A DNA stretch of 13,533 nt, taken from assembly GCA_947856675.1 (NCBI GenBank), contig CANUCM010000105.1:1-13533 (forward strand), written 5' to 3'. Below are positions 6,226-13,380 of this stretch, one piece after another. The notes under the pieces were generated by a model. That model saw only the letters and a list, made by a program, of their open reading frames with translations, was not told where the DNA came from and did not search any database. This stretch comes from an uncultured Clostridia bacterium. GTDB taxonomy: Bacteria > Bacillota > Clostridia > Oscillospirales > Butyricicoccaceae. Position 1 is the first letter of the stretch. The number at the start of each line of letters is the position of its first letter. Made by a program: the position numbers and the translations under genes.

Positions 6226-7509
6226 TCACAATCTTTCAAGCCGCGCAGTAAAAAACCCGTCGGTGTTGTCGACATGTGGCCAAAACGTCCTCATTTCCGC
6301 CAGCTCCCAACCCGGCGTATCCGCAAGAAACGCACGGACGACCTCCTCGTTTTCCGCCTGCAGCACGGTGCAGGTGGAGTACAAAAGCCGCCCGCCCGGC
6401 TTGACATAACCGGCTGCCGTGTGCAAAATTGCGCTTTGCAGCTCCGGCAAATGCAGCACGTCCTCTTGCTTTTTAAAGCGAATGTCGGGCTTTTTCCGTA
6501 TAATGCCCATGCCGGAGCAGGGCACGTCGCACAGCACGAAGTCTGCGCTTTCGCGCAGCTGTTCCTGCGGTTTCGACGCGTCGGCCACTGCCGTGCGGAT
6601 AATGTCCACACCGTATCTGACGGCGTTTTTTTCAATGAGTTCCACCTTATGGGGGTGGATATCCATGGCCAGAATGCTCCCCTGATTTTTCATCAGCTGA
6701 GCGCACAGCAAAGTTTTTCCCCCCGGTGCAGCGCACATGTCTATCACGCGGGCGCCGGGCGTGGGGTTCAATGCGTGCACACACATCTGGCTGGCCGCAT
6801 CCTGAATGTAAAACAGCCCCTGCCGGAAAGAGTCCAGCGCCGAAGGGTTTCCCAGGCTCTCCGTCCAAAGCGCATCGCGAAGCCCGGGCAGCGGGCTGCA
6901 CGAAATCCCTTCCGAAGCAAGCCTGCTTTTAAGCGAATCCGTATCGGTTTTCAATGTATTGACCCGCAGCGTAATGCCCGCCGGGGTGTTGTTCGCACGC
7001 AGCAGCGCCTCGCAGCCGTCCTCCCCAAGCCGGTCCAGCATGGCCTGCACAAACCATTGTGGATGGCTGTACAGCAAAGACAGACGCTGCTTCCCCTGAG
7101 GCTGCGGGAGTCGGTCCTCGTCCCGCAGTGCGATCAGCCTGCGCAAAAGGGCGTTTGCGTAACCGCCCGCACGGGGACCGCCTTGTTTTTTCACCTGCTT
7201 GACCGTCTCGTTTACCGCCGCGCTGTCCGGAATGCGATCGAGCCACAGCAGCTGAAACACCCCAAGGCGCAGCGCGTCCAGGACCTGCGGCATAACTTTT
7301 TTCAACGGAATCGTGCTGATACTCTGTAGTGTAAAGTCGATCAGCAGTACATTCTGCAGCGTCCCGTAAGTGAGTGCCGCCGCAAGGGCGGCATCCTCGG
7401 ACGACAGGCTGTCACACAGCTTTTTCAGCTGCAGGTCCGGCCACGCGCCCGAACGCCGAAAAGCCATCAGGCTTTTCAGCGCTGCATCGCGTGCTCCCGC
7501 CGACGGCAT
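6226..7509 (-). CDS. rsmB: 16S rRNA (cytosine-967-C5)-methyltransferase RsmB
   Basis: A 427-residue SAM-dependent rRNA m5C methyltransferase. The N-terminal NusB-like RNA-binding domain is about residues 5-130, with AALTYGTLQN and NETVKQVKKQG. The linker and Rossmann catalytic domain follow, with CAAPGGKT (259-266), the motif IV DVPCSG (Cys331) and the motif VI YSTCT (Cys380); these two cysteines are the release/catalytic pair of the family. The C-terminus ends with the typical DGFFTARLERL. The start codon shares one base with the stop of the upstream peptidase gene (TGATG), so translation is probably coupled, and AGGG lies within about 10 nt. Length is normal. Confidence 0.97.
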   Translation of the reverse strand: MPSAGARDAALKSLMAFRRSGAWPDLQLKKLCDSLSSEDAALAAALTYGTLQNVLLIDFTLQSISTIPLKKVMPQVLDALRLGVFQLLWLDRIPDSAAVNETVKQVKKQGGPRAGGYANALLRRLIALRDEDRLPQPQGKQRLSLLYSHPQWFVQAMLDRLGEDGCEALLRANNTPAGITLRVNTLKTDTDSLKSRLASEGISCSPLPGLRDALWTESLGNPSALDSFRQGLFYIQDAASQMCVHALNPTPGARVIDMCAAPGGKTLLCAQLMKNQGSILAMDIHPHKVELIEKNAVRYGVDIIRTAVADASKPQEQLRESADFVLCDVPCSGMGIIRKKPDIRFKKQEDVLHLPELQSAILHTAAGYVKPGGRLLYSTCTVLQAENEEVVRAFLADTPGWELAEMRTFWPHVDNTDGFFTARLERL

Positions 7510-8201
7510 CAGTCGTCCCTGCGCCCGCCAAACAGGAGCAGCAGACGCAACAGCTGCGCAATGGACACTGCCAGCGCCGCGACATAGGTCATGGCCGCGG
7601 CCGAAAGCGTTTTTTTCGCGCCGGGCAGTTCATCCGGGCTGAGATACCCGCCCTCGCCCAAAACGGAAATCGCCCGGGCCGACGCATTAAACTCCACCGG
7701 CAAAGTCACAAGCTGAAAGACAACAGCCAGCATGAAAAACAGGATCCCCGCAAAAAACAGGGACTCATAATTGAACAGCAGGCCGATGAGCAAAAGCGGC
7801 CATGCCAGGGTGGAACCGAGCTGAGTCACCGGGATGATGGCGTTGCGCAGGCGGATGGGGCCGTACCCCTCGGCATACTGCGCAGCGTGGCCGGCTTCGT
7901 GCGCCGCTACGCCCACCGCAGCCACCGACGCGGAATCATACACCGATTCTGACAGCCGAATCACGCCGGCGCGCGGATCAAAATGATCCGTCAGGTTTCC
8001 GCGCACCCTCTCAATGCGAACGTCATACACGCCGCAGGCGTTGAGCACCGCCTGGGCCGCCTGAGCGCCCGTCATCCCGCTGTGTGTGCGCTGGGAAGAA
8101 TAATGATTGAATGTGGACGACACTTTGAACTGTGCCCACATGGCAAACAGCATCGCAGGAATAATCAGAATAAAATAATACACATCAAAGCCCCAGAACA
8201 T
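7509..8201 (-). CDS. Integral membrane zinc metallopeptidase (YugP family)
   Basis: A 230-residue membrane protein of the neutral zinc metallopeptidase family typified by B. subtilis YugP. It has an N-terminal transmembrane helix (about 7-24), then a soluble stretch with a conserved GMTGAQAAQAVL segment. The zinc site is HEAGHAAQ (HExxH at 101-105). Two hydrophobic segments follow (about 127-145 and 148-167), then a conserved PVEFNAS with Glu170, a plausible third ligand, and a C-terminal hydrophobic segment (about 202-225). Its substrate is unknown; in Clostridia it is commonly found between fmt and rsmB, while in B. subtilis yugP lies elsewhere. AAGGAGG is 9 nt before the ATG. Its stop overlaps the rsmB start. 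Confidence 0.93.
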   Translation of the reverse strand: MFWGFDVYYFILIIPAMLFAMWAQFKVSSTFNHYSSQRTHSGMTGAQAAQAVLNACGVYDVRIERVRGNLTDHFDPRAGVIRLSESVYDSASVAAVGVAAHEAGHAAQYAEGYGPIRLRNAIIPVTQLGSTLAWPLLLIGLLFNYESLFFAGILFFMLAVVFQLVTLPVEFNASARAISVLGEGGYLSPDELPGAKKTLSAAAMTYVAALAVSIAQLLRLLLLFGGRRDD

Positions 8202-8229
8202 CTTATAAATCCTCCTTCCGGGATACAGC

Positions 8230-8247
8230 GCGCCGGCGCGCCGGCGC
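8230..8247. repeat. Perfect 18-bp GC-only palindrome between fmt and the peptidase gene
   Basis: GCGCCGGCGCGCCGGCGC is its own reverse complement and lies in the 60-base gap after the fmt stop, about 30 nt before the peptidase start. It has no T-run on either side, so it is not an intrinsic terminator. In RNA it could fold as a very stable short stem, which might affect mRNA stability or processing at this junction. Function unknown. Confidence 0.55.
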
Positions 8248-8261
8248 AGAAACAGACACGA

Positions 8262-9194
8262 TTATCGGAACCTTTCTTTCAGCAGCGCCCCGTGGCCGCG
8301 GAAAAATGCATCGGCGGGCATCTTTTTTCCGCCTGCACCCTGCACCTGCGCAATACGCACGCAGCCCTGCGTGCACTGCACCACCATGCCCTGCTTTCCG
8401 ACATCCACAATGCTTCCGCAAGGGGCGGGGCCGCCGGTTTGCGGCACAGCCTGCGCACCGTACAGCTTGATTTTTTCTTCACCTAAAAAGCCAAAGGCGC
8501 CGGGCGCCGGATCGTATGCGCGGATTGCACAGGCCGCCGCGCAGCTGTCACCGGCAAAGCTGACAAAGGCATCCTGGTTTTTGATGAGCGGCGCATAGCT
8601 CGCCGCGCTGTCATCCTGTCTTTGCGGCGCGAGCTCGCCGCGCTCCGCCTTGTCCAGCACGTTCAGCAATGCCTGCGCACCGATTTGCGCAAGCCGTTCC
8701 TGCAGCGCCCCGAACGTTTCGCTCTCCCCGATTTCCACGGTCTCCCTGAGCAGCATGTCGCCGGTGTCCAGTCCTTCGTTCATCTGCATAATGGTCACGC
8801 CGGTCCGGGTTTCGCCCCGGGCAATGGCCGTCGCAATCGGGCTTGCCCCCCGATACGCCGGAAGCAGCGACGCATGTACATTGATGCACCCGTATTTCGG
8901 CAGAGCCAGAATACCGGGCGGCACAATGCGGCCATACGCCGCTACCGCAATGACGTCCGGCGCCAGCGCACGCAAAGTCTCTTCACACTCTGCCCCGCGC
9001 AGCGTCGCCGGCTGGTATACTTGTATACCTGCCTCAAGAGCCCGGATTTTGACCGGCGGGGGCAGCATTTTCATCCCGCGGTTCTTCGGCGTATCCGCAC
9101 GGGTAAACACGGCCAAAACCTCATGCCTGCTGTGCAAAAGTGCGTCCAGCGTCGTCACTGCGAACTCAGGCGTTCCCATAAAAACGACTTTCAT
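8262..9194 (-). CDS. fmt: Methionyl-tRNA formyltransferase
   Basis: A 310-residue enzyme that transfers a formyl group from 10-formyltetrahydrofolate to initiator Met-tRNA. The N-terminal Rossmann domain begins MKVVFMGTPEFAV. The catalytic segment YGCINVHASLLPAYRG carries Asn105 and His107, and the second catalytic motif EGLDTGDML carries Asp143. The C-terminal OB-like tRNA-binding domain begins at about residue 206 (SYAPLIKNQDAFVSF). Length is normal. It starts two bases after the def stop, with GGAG 5 nt upstream inside the end of def. def-fmt pairing is standard: one enzyme adds the formyl group and the other removes it from nascent proteins. Confidence 0.98.
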   Translation of the reverse strand: MKVVFMGTPEFAVTTLDALLHSRHEVLAVFTRADTPKNRGMKMLPPPVKIRALEAGIQVYQPATLRGAECEETLRALAPDVIAVAAYGRIVPPGILALPKYGCINVHASLLPAYRGASPIATAIARGETRTGVTIMQMNEGLDTGDMLLRETVEIGESETFGALQERLAQIGAQALLNVLDKAERGELAPQRQDDSAASYAPLIKNQDAFVSFAGDSCAAACAIRAYDPAPGAFGFLGEEKIKLYGAQAVPQTGGPAPCGSIVDVGKQGMVVQCTQGCVRIAQVQGAGGKKMPADAFFRGHGALLKERFR

Positions 9195-9196
9195 TC

Positions 9197-9664
9197 TTAC
9201 TCCAGTTCCTCCGGATCAATATATTCTGTGACAAGATCGGTAAACAAATGCCCGTCGAGATGATCAATTTCATGGCAAAACGCCCGGGCGGTAAATCCTT
9301 CCGCCGAAACCGTAAACGGTTTGCCAAAGCGGTCCTGTGCGCTGACCGTCACATTCATGGGGCGCTCTACCATTCCCCACACCCCGGGGACGCTCAGGCA
9401 GCCTTCCACGTCGTTCTGCGTCCCGCTTTTTTCGACAATCTCGGGATTGATGATTTCAAGATAGCTGCCATCCTCGAGCATGACAAGCGCCAGGCGGCGC
9501 AAAACCCCCACCTGAGGTGCCGCCAGTCCTGCGCCGTTGGCTTCGGCCAGTGTTTCGTGCATATCATCAAGCAGCGTGTGCAGCCGATCATTGAAGTCCG
9601 TAACCGGGCGGCACACTTTGCGCAGACAGCTGTCGCCTTCTTTTACAATATTGCGGGTTGGCAT
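9197..9664 (-). CDS. def: Peptide deformylase
   Basis: A 155-residue metal hydrolase that removes the formyl group from the N-terminal methionine of new proteins. All three family motifs are present: GAGLAAPQVG (44-53), EGCLSVPG with the metal ligand Cys89, and HEIDHLDG with ligands His131 and His135 and catalytic Glu132. The short C-terminus after motif III is typical of the smaller clostridial enzymes. AAAGGAG lies 11 nt before the ATG, in the 29-base gap after priA. It overlaps nothing and is followed two bases later by fmt. Confidence 0.98.
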   Translation of the reverse strand: MPTRNIVKEGDSCLRKVCRPVTDFNDRLHTLLDDMHETLAEANGAGLAAPQVGVLRRLALVMLEDGSYLEIINPEIVEKSGTQNDVEGCLSVPGVWGMVERPMNVTVSAQDRFGKPFTVSAEGFTARAFCHEIDHLDGHLFTDLVTEYIDPEELE

Positions 9665-9693
9665 GTTGCAACAAACTCCTTTGTATGTAAGTC

Positions 9694-12162
9694 TTACATC
9701 GGCGGGTTCCGTATGGCCGCCACGGTAATGCCCCGGCTTTGCGGCCAGGCGTACAATGCGTTGAGTACCGCGGAGATGAGCTCTCTCGCTTCCCGGCCGT
9801 CATGGCCCCGGAATGAAACGGTGTACCGGTACTTGTTGTTCAGCCGGACAATCGCACAGGGTGCCGGGCCAAGCACAGGGCCCTTCAGACCCGGGAAATG
9901 CTGTTCCATCGCCTGAACCACCAGCGCCGAAACCCGGAGCGCCGCCCGAAGTACATCATTTTCCTTTGCACCGCTCAGCTGGAAAACAAACACATCGGAA
10001 AACGGCGGAACCTGCAGCGCTTCCCTCGCCCGGATCTCGTGCTCATAAAAGCTTTGGTAATCCTGCCTGGCTGCCGCCCGAATCACCTCGTTGCCCGGAT
10101 GATACGTCTGAATCACCGCCCGGCCGGGCTTTGCACGGCGGCCCGCGCGGCCTACCACCTGTGCCAGCAGTGAAAACGTGCGTTCCTGGGCGTGGTAGTC
10201 CCCGCAGTACAGCGACAAGTCGGCGTCAAGGACCCCGACCAGCGTAACATTCTCGAAATCAAGGCCCTTGGCCACCATCTGTGTTCCCAGAAGGATGTCT
10301 GCTTCGCCGTGTGCAAAGCGGCTGAGCAGCTTCTCATGTGATGTGCGCCCGCTGGTTGTGTCGGCATCCATGCGGATCACGCGCACACCCGGCAGACAGG
10401 ACAACAGTTCCTCCTCCACCTTTTGCGTTCCCGCGCCAATCAGGCGGATATGCTCGCTGCCGCAGACCGGGCAAACGGCCGAAAGCGGCTCGGAATAGCC
10501 GCAGTGATGGCACATCAGCCGCCCGTTGCGCGCGTGGTACGTCATGGCTACCGAACAGTTTTTGCATTCCGGCACATATCCGCAGTCCACGCACAGTGCC
10601 ATGCGGGCGCTGCCGCGCCGATTGATAAACAAAACAGCCTGCTCGCCCCGGGCCCTGGTGTTTTCCAGCTCGCGCCGCAAATCGTCACCTATCAGCGCCG
10701 CGCCGCCGCCTTCCAGCGCCGAGCGCATATCGGAAATCACCGCCTGCGGCAGGGGCACATGGTTATACCGTTCGCTGAGCGTAAACAGATGATATTTCCC
10801 GCAAAGCGCCTGGTAATAGCTGTCCACCGACGGGGTAGCCGAGCCGAGCACCACCAGTCCGCCTTCCTTGGCGCAGCGGTATTTTGCGATTTCCTCCGCA
10901 TCATACCTCGGAGAGCTTTCGGAATGGTAAGTGCTCTCCTGCTGTTCGTCAATGATCACAACGCCCAAGCCGCTCACGGGAGCAAACACCGCGCTGCGCG
11001 TCCCGACGACCACACGCGCCTGCCCTGCACGCACGCGCTTGTATTCGTCCATTCTCTGGGCATCGGTCAGGCCGCTGTGCATCACGGCCACCTCACTGCC
11101 AAAATGCCGGGAAAACTCCCGCAGCATCTGCGGCGTCAGCGCAATTTCCGGCACGAGCAGGATGGCGCTTTTCCCCCGTTTCAATGTTTCCCGGATCAGC
11201 GCGATATAAACCAGTGTTTTGCCGCTGCCCGTCACCCCGTGCAAAAGCGCGGCCCCGGGCCGGCTTTCCATGCACAGGCTCACAAGCCCGTCCAGCACCT
11301 GCTGCTGCTCTGGCGTGAGCACAATGTCCGGCGCCGGCAGCACCTGTCCTTCGGACGGCCTGCGGAACACCTCTTCACTGCGCGCGCTCAGCAGCCCCAT
11401 TTTTTCCAGTGTCCGCAGCGCCGACACGGAAACACCCGTTAAATAACACAGCTCTTTTTCCGGCAGAGATCCCTCGCGCTGAAGGCATTCCAGAACCTGT
11501 TTCCGCTTTTGTCCCAAAGCCCCCTTGCCCAAAGACTCGCATGCTTTTTCAAAAGGCTGCGCCAGCGAAAGGATTTTAATGGTTTTGTCGCCGATTTTTC
11601 TCCTGTATTCGATGTGCACGCTCAAAATCCCGTCGCGGACAAGCTGCGAAAGAAGCCGCTGCGGCACTTCCGCTGTCACGCTGCGGGCAATGTCCGCAGC
11701 GGAAAGCGGTACGGAACTTGCATACACCGCCCGGACAACATCGGCCTTTTTCCCCGTCCCCGCGCGCTCCAGCGCCTGCTCGAGGGAAAGCCCCGCAGAT
11801 GTATAGGCTTCGCGGAAACGATTCCATACACCGGGCGGAAACTGAACTGCCGCCGCTTCAAACAGGGTGCAGAAATAGCGTTTTTTCATCCACAGCGCCA
11901 GTGACAGCTCTTCCTGGGACAGCACGAACTCATCGTCAAACAGGTGGGCAAGCTGCTTCAGCTGCTTTTCGCCCTCCCGTTCGGCCAGGGCAAAAATCAC
12001 CCCTTCGCACTTGCGGTTTCCCGCGCCGAAAGGCACCATAACCCGCTGGCCCGGACGTGCGGCATCCGCCCATTGCTCCGGCACCAGATAGTCGTATGCC
12101 TTGTCTGCGGCAAACGTGACTGAAGATACCGCGACTTTGGCAACGACATCATGCTTCGGCAT
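9694..12162 (-). CDS. priA: Primosomal replication-restart helicase PriA
   Basis: An 822-residue superfamily-2 DNA helicase that recognises stalled forks and reloads the replisome. The N-terminal 3' DNA-binding domain is about 1-105, followed by a winged-helix region. The helicase core has Walker A GVTGSGKT (309-316), Walker B IIDEQQ (405-408) and the GSATPS motif (440-445). The zinc insert holds eight cysteines (524, 527, 533, 536, 551, 554, 564, 567). Later motifs are TQMVAKGLDF and QVVGRAGR. The start at 12162 is chosen because AGGGGAG (12174-12168) sits 5 nt upstream; an in-frame ATG seven codons earlier (12183) has no ribosome site. The Walker B box reads DEQQ rather than the more usual DEEH. 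In B. subtilis coaBC precedes priA; here rpoZ does, with a 39-base gap. Confidence 0.97.
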   Translation of the reverse strand: MPKHDVVAKVAVSSVTFAADKAYDYLVPEQWADAARPGQRVMVPFGAGNRKCEGVIFALAEREGEKQLKQLAHLFDDEFVLSQEELSLALWMKKRYFCTLFEAAAVQFPPGVWNRFREAYTSAGLSLEQALERAGTGKKADVVRAVYASSVPLSAADIARSVTAEVPQRLLSQLVRDGILSVHIEYRRKIGDKTIKILSLAQPFEKACESLGKGALGQKRKQVLECLQREGSLPEKELCYLTGVSVSALRTLEKMGLLSARSEEVFRRPSEGQVLPAPDIVLTPEQQQVLDGLVSLCMESRPGAALLHGVTGSGKTLVYIALIRETLKRGKSAILLVPEIALTPQMLREFSRHFGSEVAVMHSGLTDAQRMDEYKRVRAGQARVVVGTRSAVFAPVSGLGVVIIDEQQESTYHSESSPRYDAEEIAKYRCAKEGGLVVLGSATPSVDSYYQALCGKYHLFTLSERYNHVPLPQAVISDMRSALEGGGAALIGDDLRRELENTRARGEQAVLFINRRGSARMALCVDCGYVPECKNCSVAMTYHARNGRLMCHHCGYSEPLSAVCPVCGSEHIRLIGAGTQKVEEELLSCLPGVRVIRMDADTTSGRTSHEKLLSRFAHGEADILLGTQMVAKGLDFENVTLVGVLDADLSLYCGDYHAQERTFSLLAQVVGRAGRRAKPGRAVIQTYHPGNEVIRAAARQDYQSFYEHEIRAREALQVPPFSDVFVFQLSGAKENDVLRAALRVSALVVQAMEQHFPGLKGPVLGPAPCAIVRLNNKYRYTVSFRGHDGREARELISAVLNALYAWPQSRGITVAAIRNPPM

Positions 12163-12167
12163 GGTTT

Positions 12168-12174
12168 CTCCCCT
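12168..12174 (-). promoter_or_regulatory. Ribosome binding site that fixes the priA start
   Basis: AGGGGAG on the minus strand, five bases before the ATG at 12162. The alternative ATG at 12183 has only GCTTCCGTAATGT in front, with no purine-rich site, so the shorter protein is preferred. Confidence 0.75.
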
Positions 12175-12201
12175 CTCCGGCATACATTACGGAAGCGTCC
12201 G

Positions 12202-12474
12202 TTATGACTCAGCCTCTTTGCTTTCTTCTTCGGCGCGGGGGCTTTCCGCTTCTTCGCTGCCCGCAGGCGTCTGGGGTTCTTCATCTTCCTGCCTCAGCAC
12301 CACGCGCCCGGCCATGATGTCGTTGAGCGCCAGCTTGACGGGCTTTTCAGACAGGGGGATTTGGTTTTCTTCTGCCGCCGCAGCAATATCCCTTGCGCGC
12401 TTGGCGGTCAGATTGACCAGCATGTAACGGTTGTTCACTTTTTTGAGCAAATCGCTCATGGAAGGATACAGCAT
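12202..12474 (-). CDS. rpoZ: DNA-directed RNA polymerase omega subunit
   Basis: A 90-residue omega subunit, which helps assemble and stabilise RNA polymerase around beta-prime. The N-terminal two thirds carry the family pattern: MLYPSMSDLLKKV, RYMLVNLTAKRAR, and KPVKLALNDIMAGRV. From about residue 62 the protein turns into a Glu/Ser/Ala/Pro-rich acidic tail, probably disordered. The start is ATG 12474 with GAGGTG (12486-12481) six bases upstream; an in-frame GTG at 12483 would lie inside that ribosome site. The ribosome site overlaps the gmk stop codon. Confidence 0.95.
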   Translation of the reverse strand: MLYPSMSDLLKKVNNRYMLVNLTAKRARDIAAAAEENQIPLSEKPVKLALNDIMAGRVVLRQEDEEPQTPAGSEEAESPRAEEESKEAES

Positions 12475-12484
12475 CTCAGTCACC

Positions 12485-13093
12485 TCAATAAGTCAGTAAA
12501 TCCATTCGTTTTTCGGTCCGGCAGCGCTGGGAAATAATAATGGCGCTCAGCTCGCGCACCGCATCTTCCAGGTTGTCGTTGACCACAATATAATCGTACT
12601 TGTCTCCGCTTTTGTATTCCTGGCGCGCTTTTTCCACCCGCTGGGCAATCACGTCATCGGGCTCGCTGCCGCGGTTGTGCAGGCGCTCCTGCAGCATGGA
12701 AAACCTCGGCGGAATGATAAACACCAGCACCGCATCCGGCCTTTTGCTTTTTACCATCAGCGCGCCCTGCACTTCGATTTCCAAAATCACATCATTGCCG
12801 CGTGCCAGCTCGCTTTCGACCGCTTTGGCCGGTGTGCCGTAATAATTTCCGACGTACTCGGCGTATTCCAAAAGCTCTCCGCCGTCGATCATCGCGCGAA
12901 ACTGTTCATGTGTCAGAAAATAATAGCTTTTTCCGTCCACTTCACCCGGGCGGGGTTTTCTGGTTGTCGCGGAAATGGAATAGTGAATGTGCGGCAAAGC
13001 AGGCAGGGCACGGCCCAGCACCGTCCCTTTTCCCGCCCCGGAAGGCCCCGTGACTACAATCAGCGTTCCCTGTCCCCGCGCACAATCACTCAT
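12485..13093 (-). CDS. gmk: Guanylate kinase
   Basis: A 202-residue kinase that converts GMP to GDP with ATP, feeding GTP and (p)ppGpp pools. The P-loop is GPSGAGKGT (16-24), and the GMP-binding segment ISATTRKPRPGE is at 40-51, with DGKSYYFL and GNYYGTP following. The LID/core helix region contains the conserved R-E/D pattern around RLHNRGSE and RVEKARQE. Several in-frame ATG codons lie upstream inside remA; 13093 is chosen because AGGAGG (13108-13103) is 9 nt ahead and the N-terminus then matches the family. The gene overlaps the last eight bases of remA, so translation is likely coupled. Confidence 0.96.
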   Translation of the reverse strand: MSDCARGQGTLIVVTGPSGAGKGTVLGRALPALPHIHYSISATTRKPRPGEVDGKSYYFLTHEQFRAMIDGGELLEYAEYVGNYYGTPAKAVESELARGNDVILEIEVQGALMVKSKRPDAVLVFIIPPRFSMLQERLHNRGSEPDDVIAQRVEKARQEYKSGDKYDYIVVNDNLEDAVRELSAIIISQRCRTEKRMDLLTY

Positions 13094-13358
13094 CGTCATC
13101 GTCCTCCTCATCATCCACATCCGGCTCGCTGCCCAGACGGTTGGCTATCGTTTCCGGCTGAATGGGCGACAGCACAACGTGATCGGAATCGGTTATCAGT
13201 ACAGCGCGCGTCCGGCGTCCGTACGTGGCGTCAATCAAGGCATCGCGTTCCTTCGCTTTCTGAATAATCCGCTTGATGGGCGCAGATTCCGGACTTACAA
13301 TGGCCACCAGCCGGTTGGCCGAAACCATGTTCCCGAAACCGATGTTGATCAGCTTCAA
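13086..13358 (-). CDS. remA: RemA-family DNA-binding regulator (DUF370)
   Basis: A 90-residue protein of the RemA/YlzA family. In B. subtilis RemA activates biofilm matrix and osmoprotection genes by wrapping DNA as a ring-shaped oligomer. The family core is very well conserved here: INIGFGNMVSANRLVAIVSPES, APIKRIIQKAKER, DATYGRRTRAVLITDSDHV and the IQPETIANRL end of the core. The last 11 residues are almost all acidic. The predicted start is a TTG at 13358 with AAAGGGG nine bases upstream; no ATG is in a better place. It lies 22 nt after yicC and overlaps gmk. Confidence 0.93.
   Translation of the reverse strand: MKLINIGFGNMVSANRLVAIVSPESAPIKRIIQKAKERDALIDATYGRRTRAVLITDSDHVVLSPIQPETIANRLGSEPDVDDEEDDDDE
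13103..13108 (-). promoter_or_regulatory. Ribosome binding site for gmk, inside the remA acidic tail
   Basis: AGGAGG on the minus strand, nine bases before the gmk ATG at 13093. It is formed by the GAG GAG GAC codons of the Glu/Asp tail of RemA, so the tail doubles as the signal for the next gene. Confidence 0.75.
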
Positions 13359-13380
13359 TGCAAACTACCCCTTTCGGCCT

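Noticed and set aside
6219..6275. Longer rlmN beginning at the ATG at 6275
   Set aside because: Would overlap rsmB by 50 bases, add 19 residues that do not look like the family, and ignore the ribosome site placed before 6218.
6073..7329. Long plus-strand open frame (418 codons) over rsmB and the end of rlmN
   Set aside because: It lies wholly opposite two well-supported genes with all catalytic motifs, has a composition full of Arg, His, Gln and Pro as expected for antisense of GC-rich genes, and has no ribosome site.
9685..9699. Short inverted repeat ATGTAA / TTACAT at the priA stop
   Set aside because: A 6-bp A/T-rich stem with a three-base loop and no T-run; too weak to be called a terminator or an operator.
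10423..11442. Plus-strand open frame of 339 codons opposite priA
   Set aside because: Antisense shadow of the PriA helicase core and zinc insert; no domain features.
12185..12206. Inverted repeat CATTACGGA / TCCGTTATG with a four-base loop at the rpoZ stop
   Set aside because: One mismatch and no T-run on the minus strand, so it is not a terminator; priA follows with its own ribosome site and no sign of a promoter. Could be chance.
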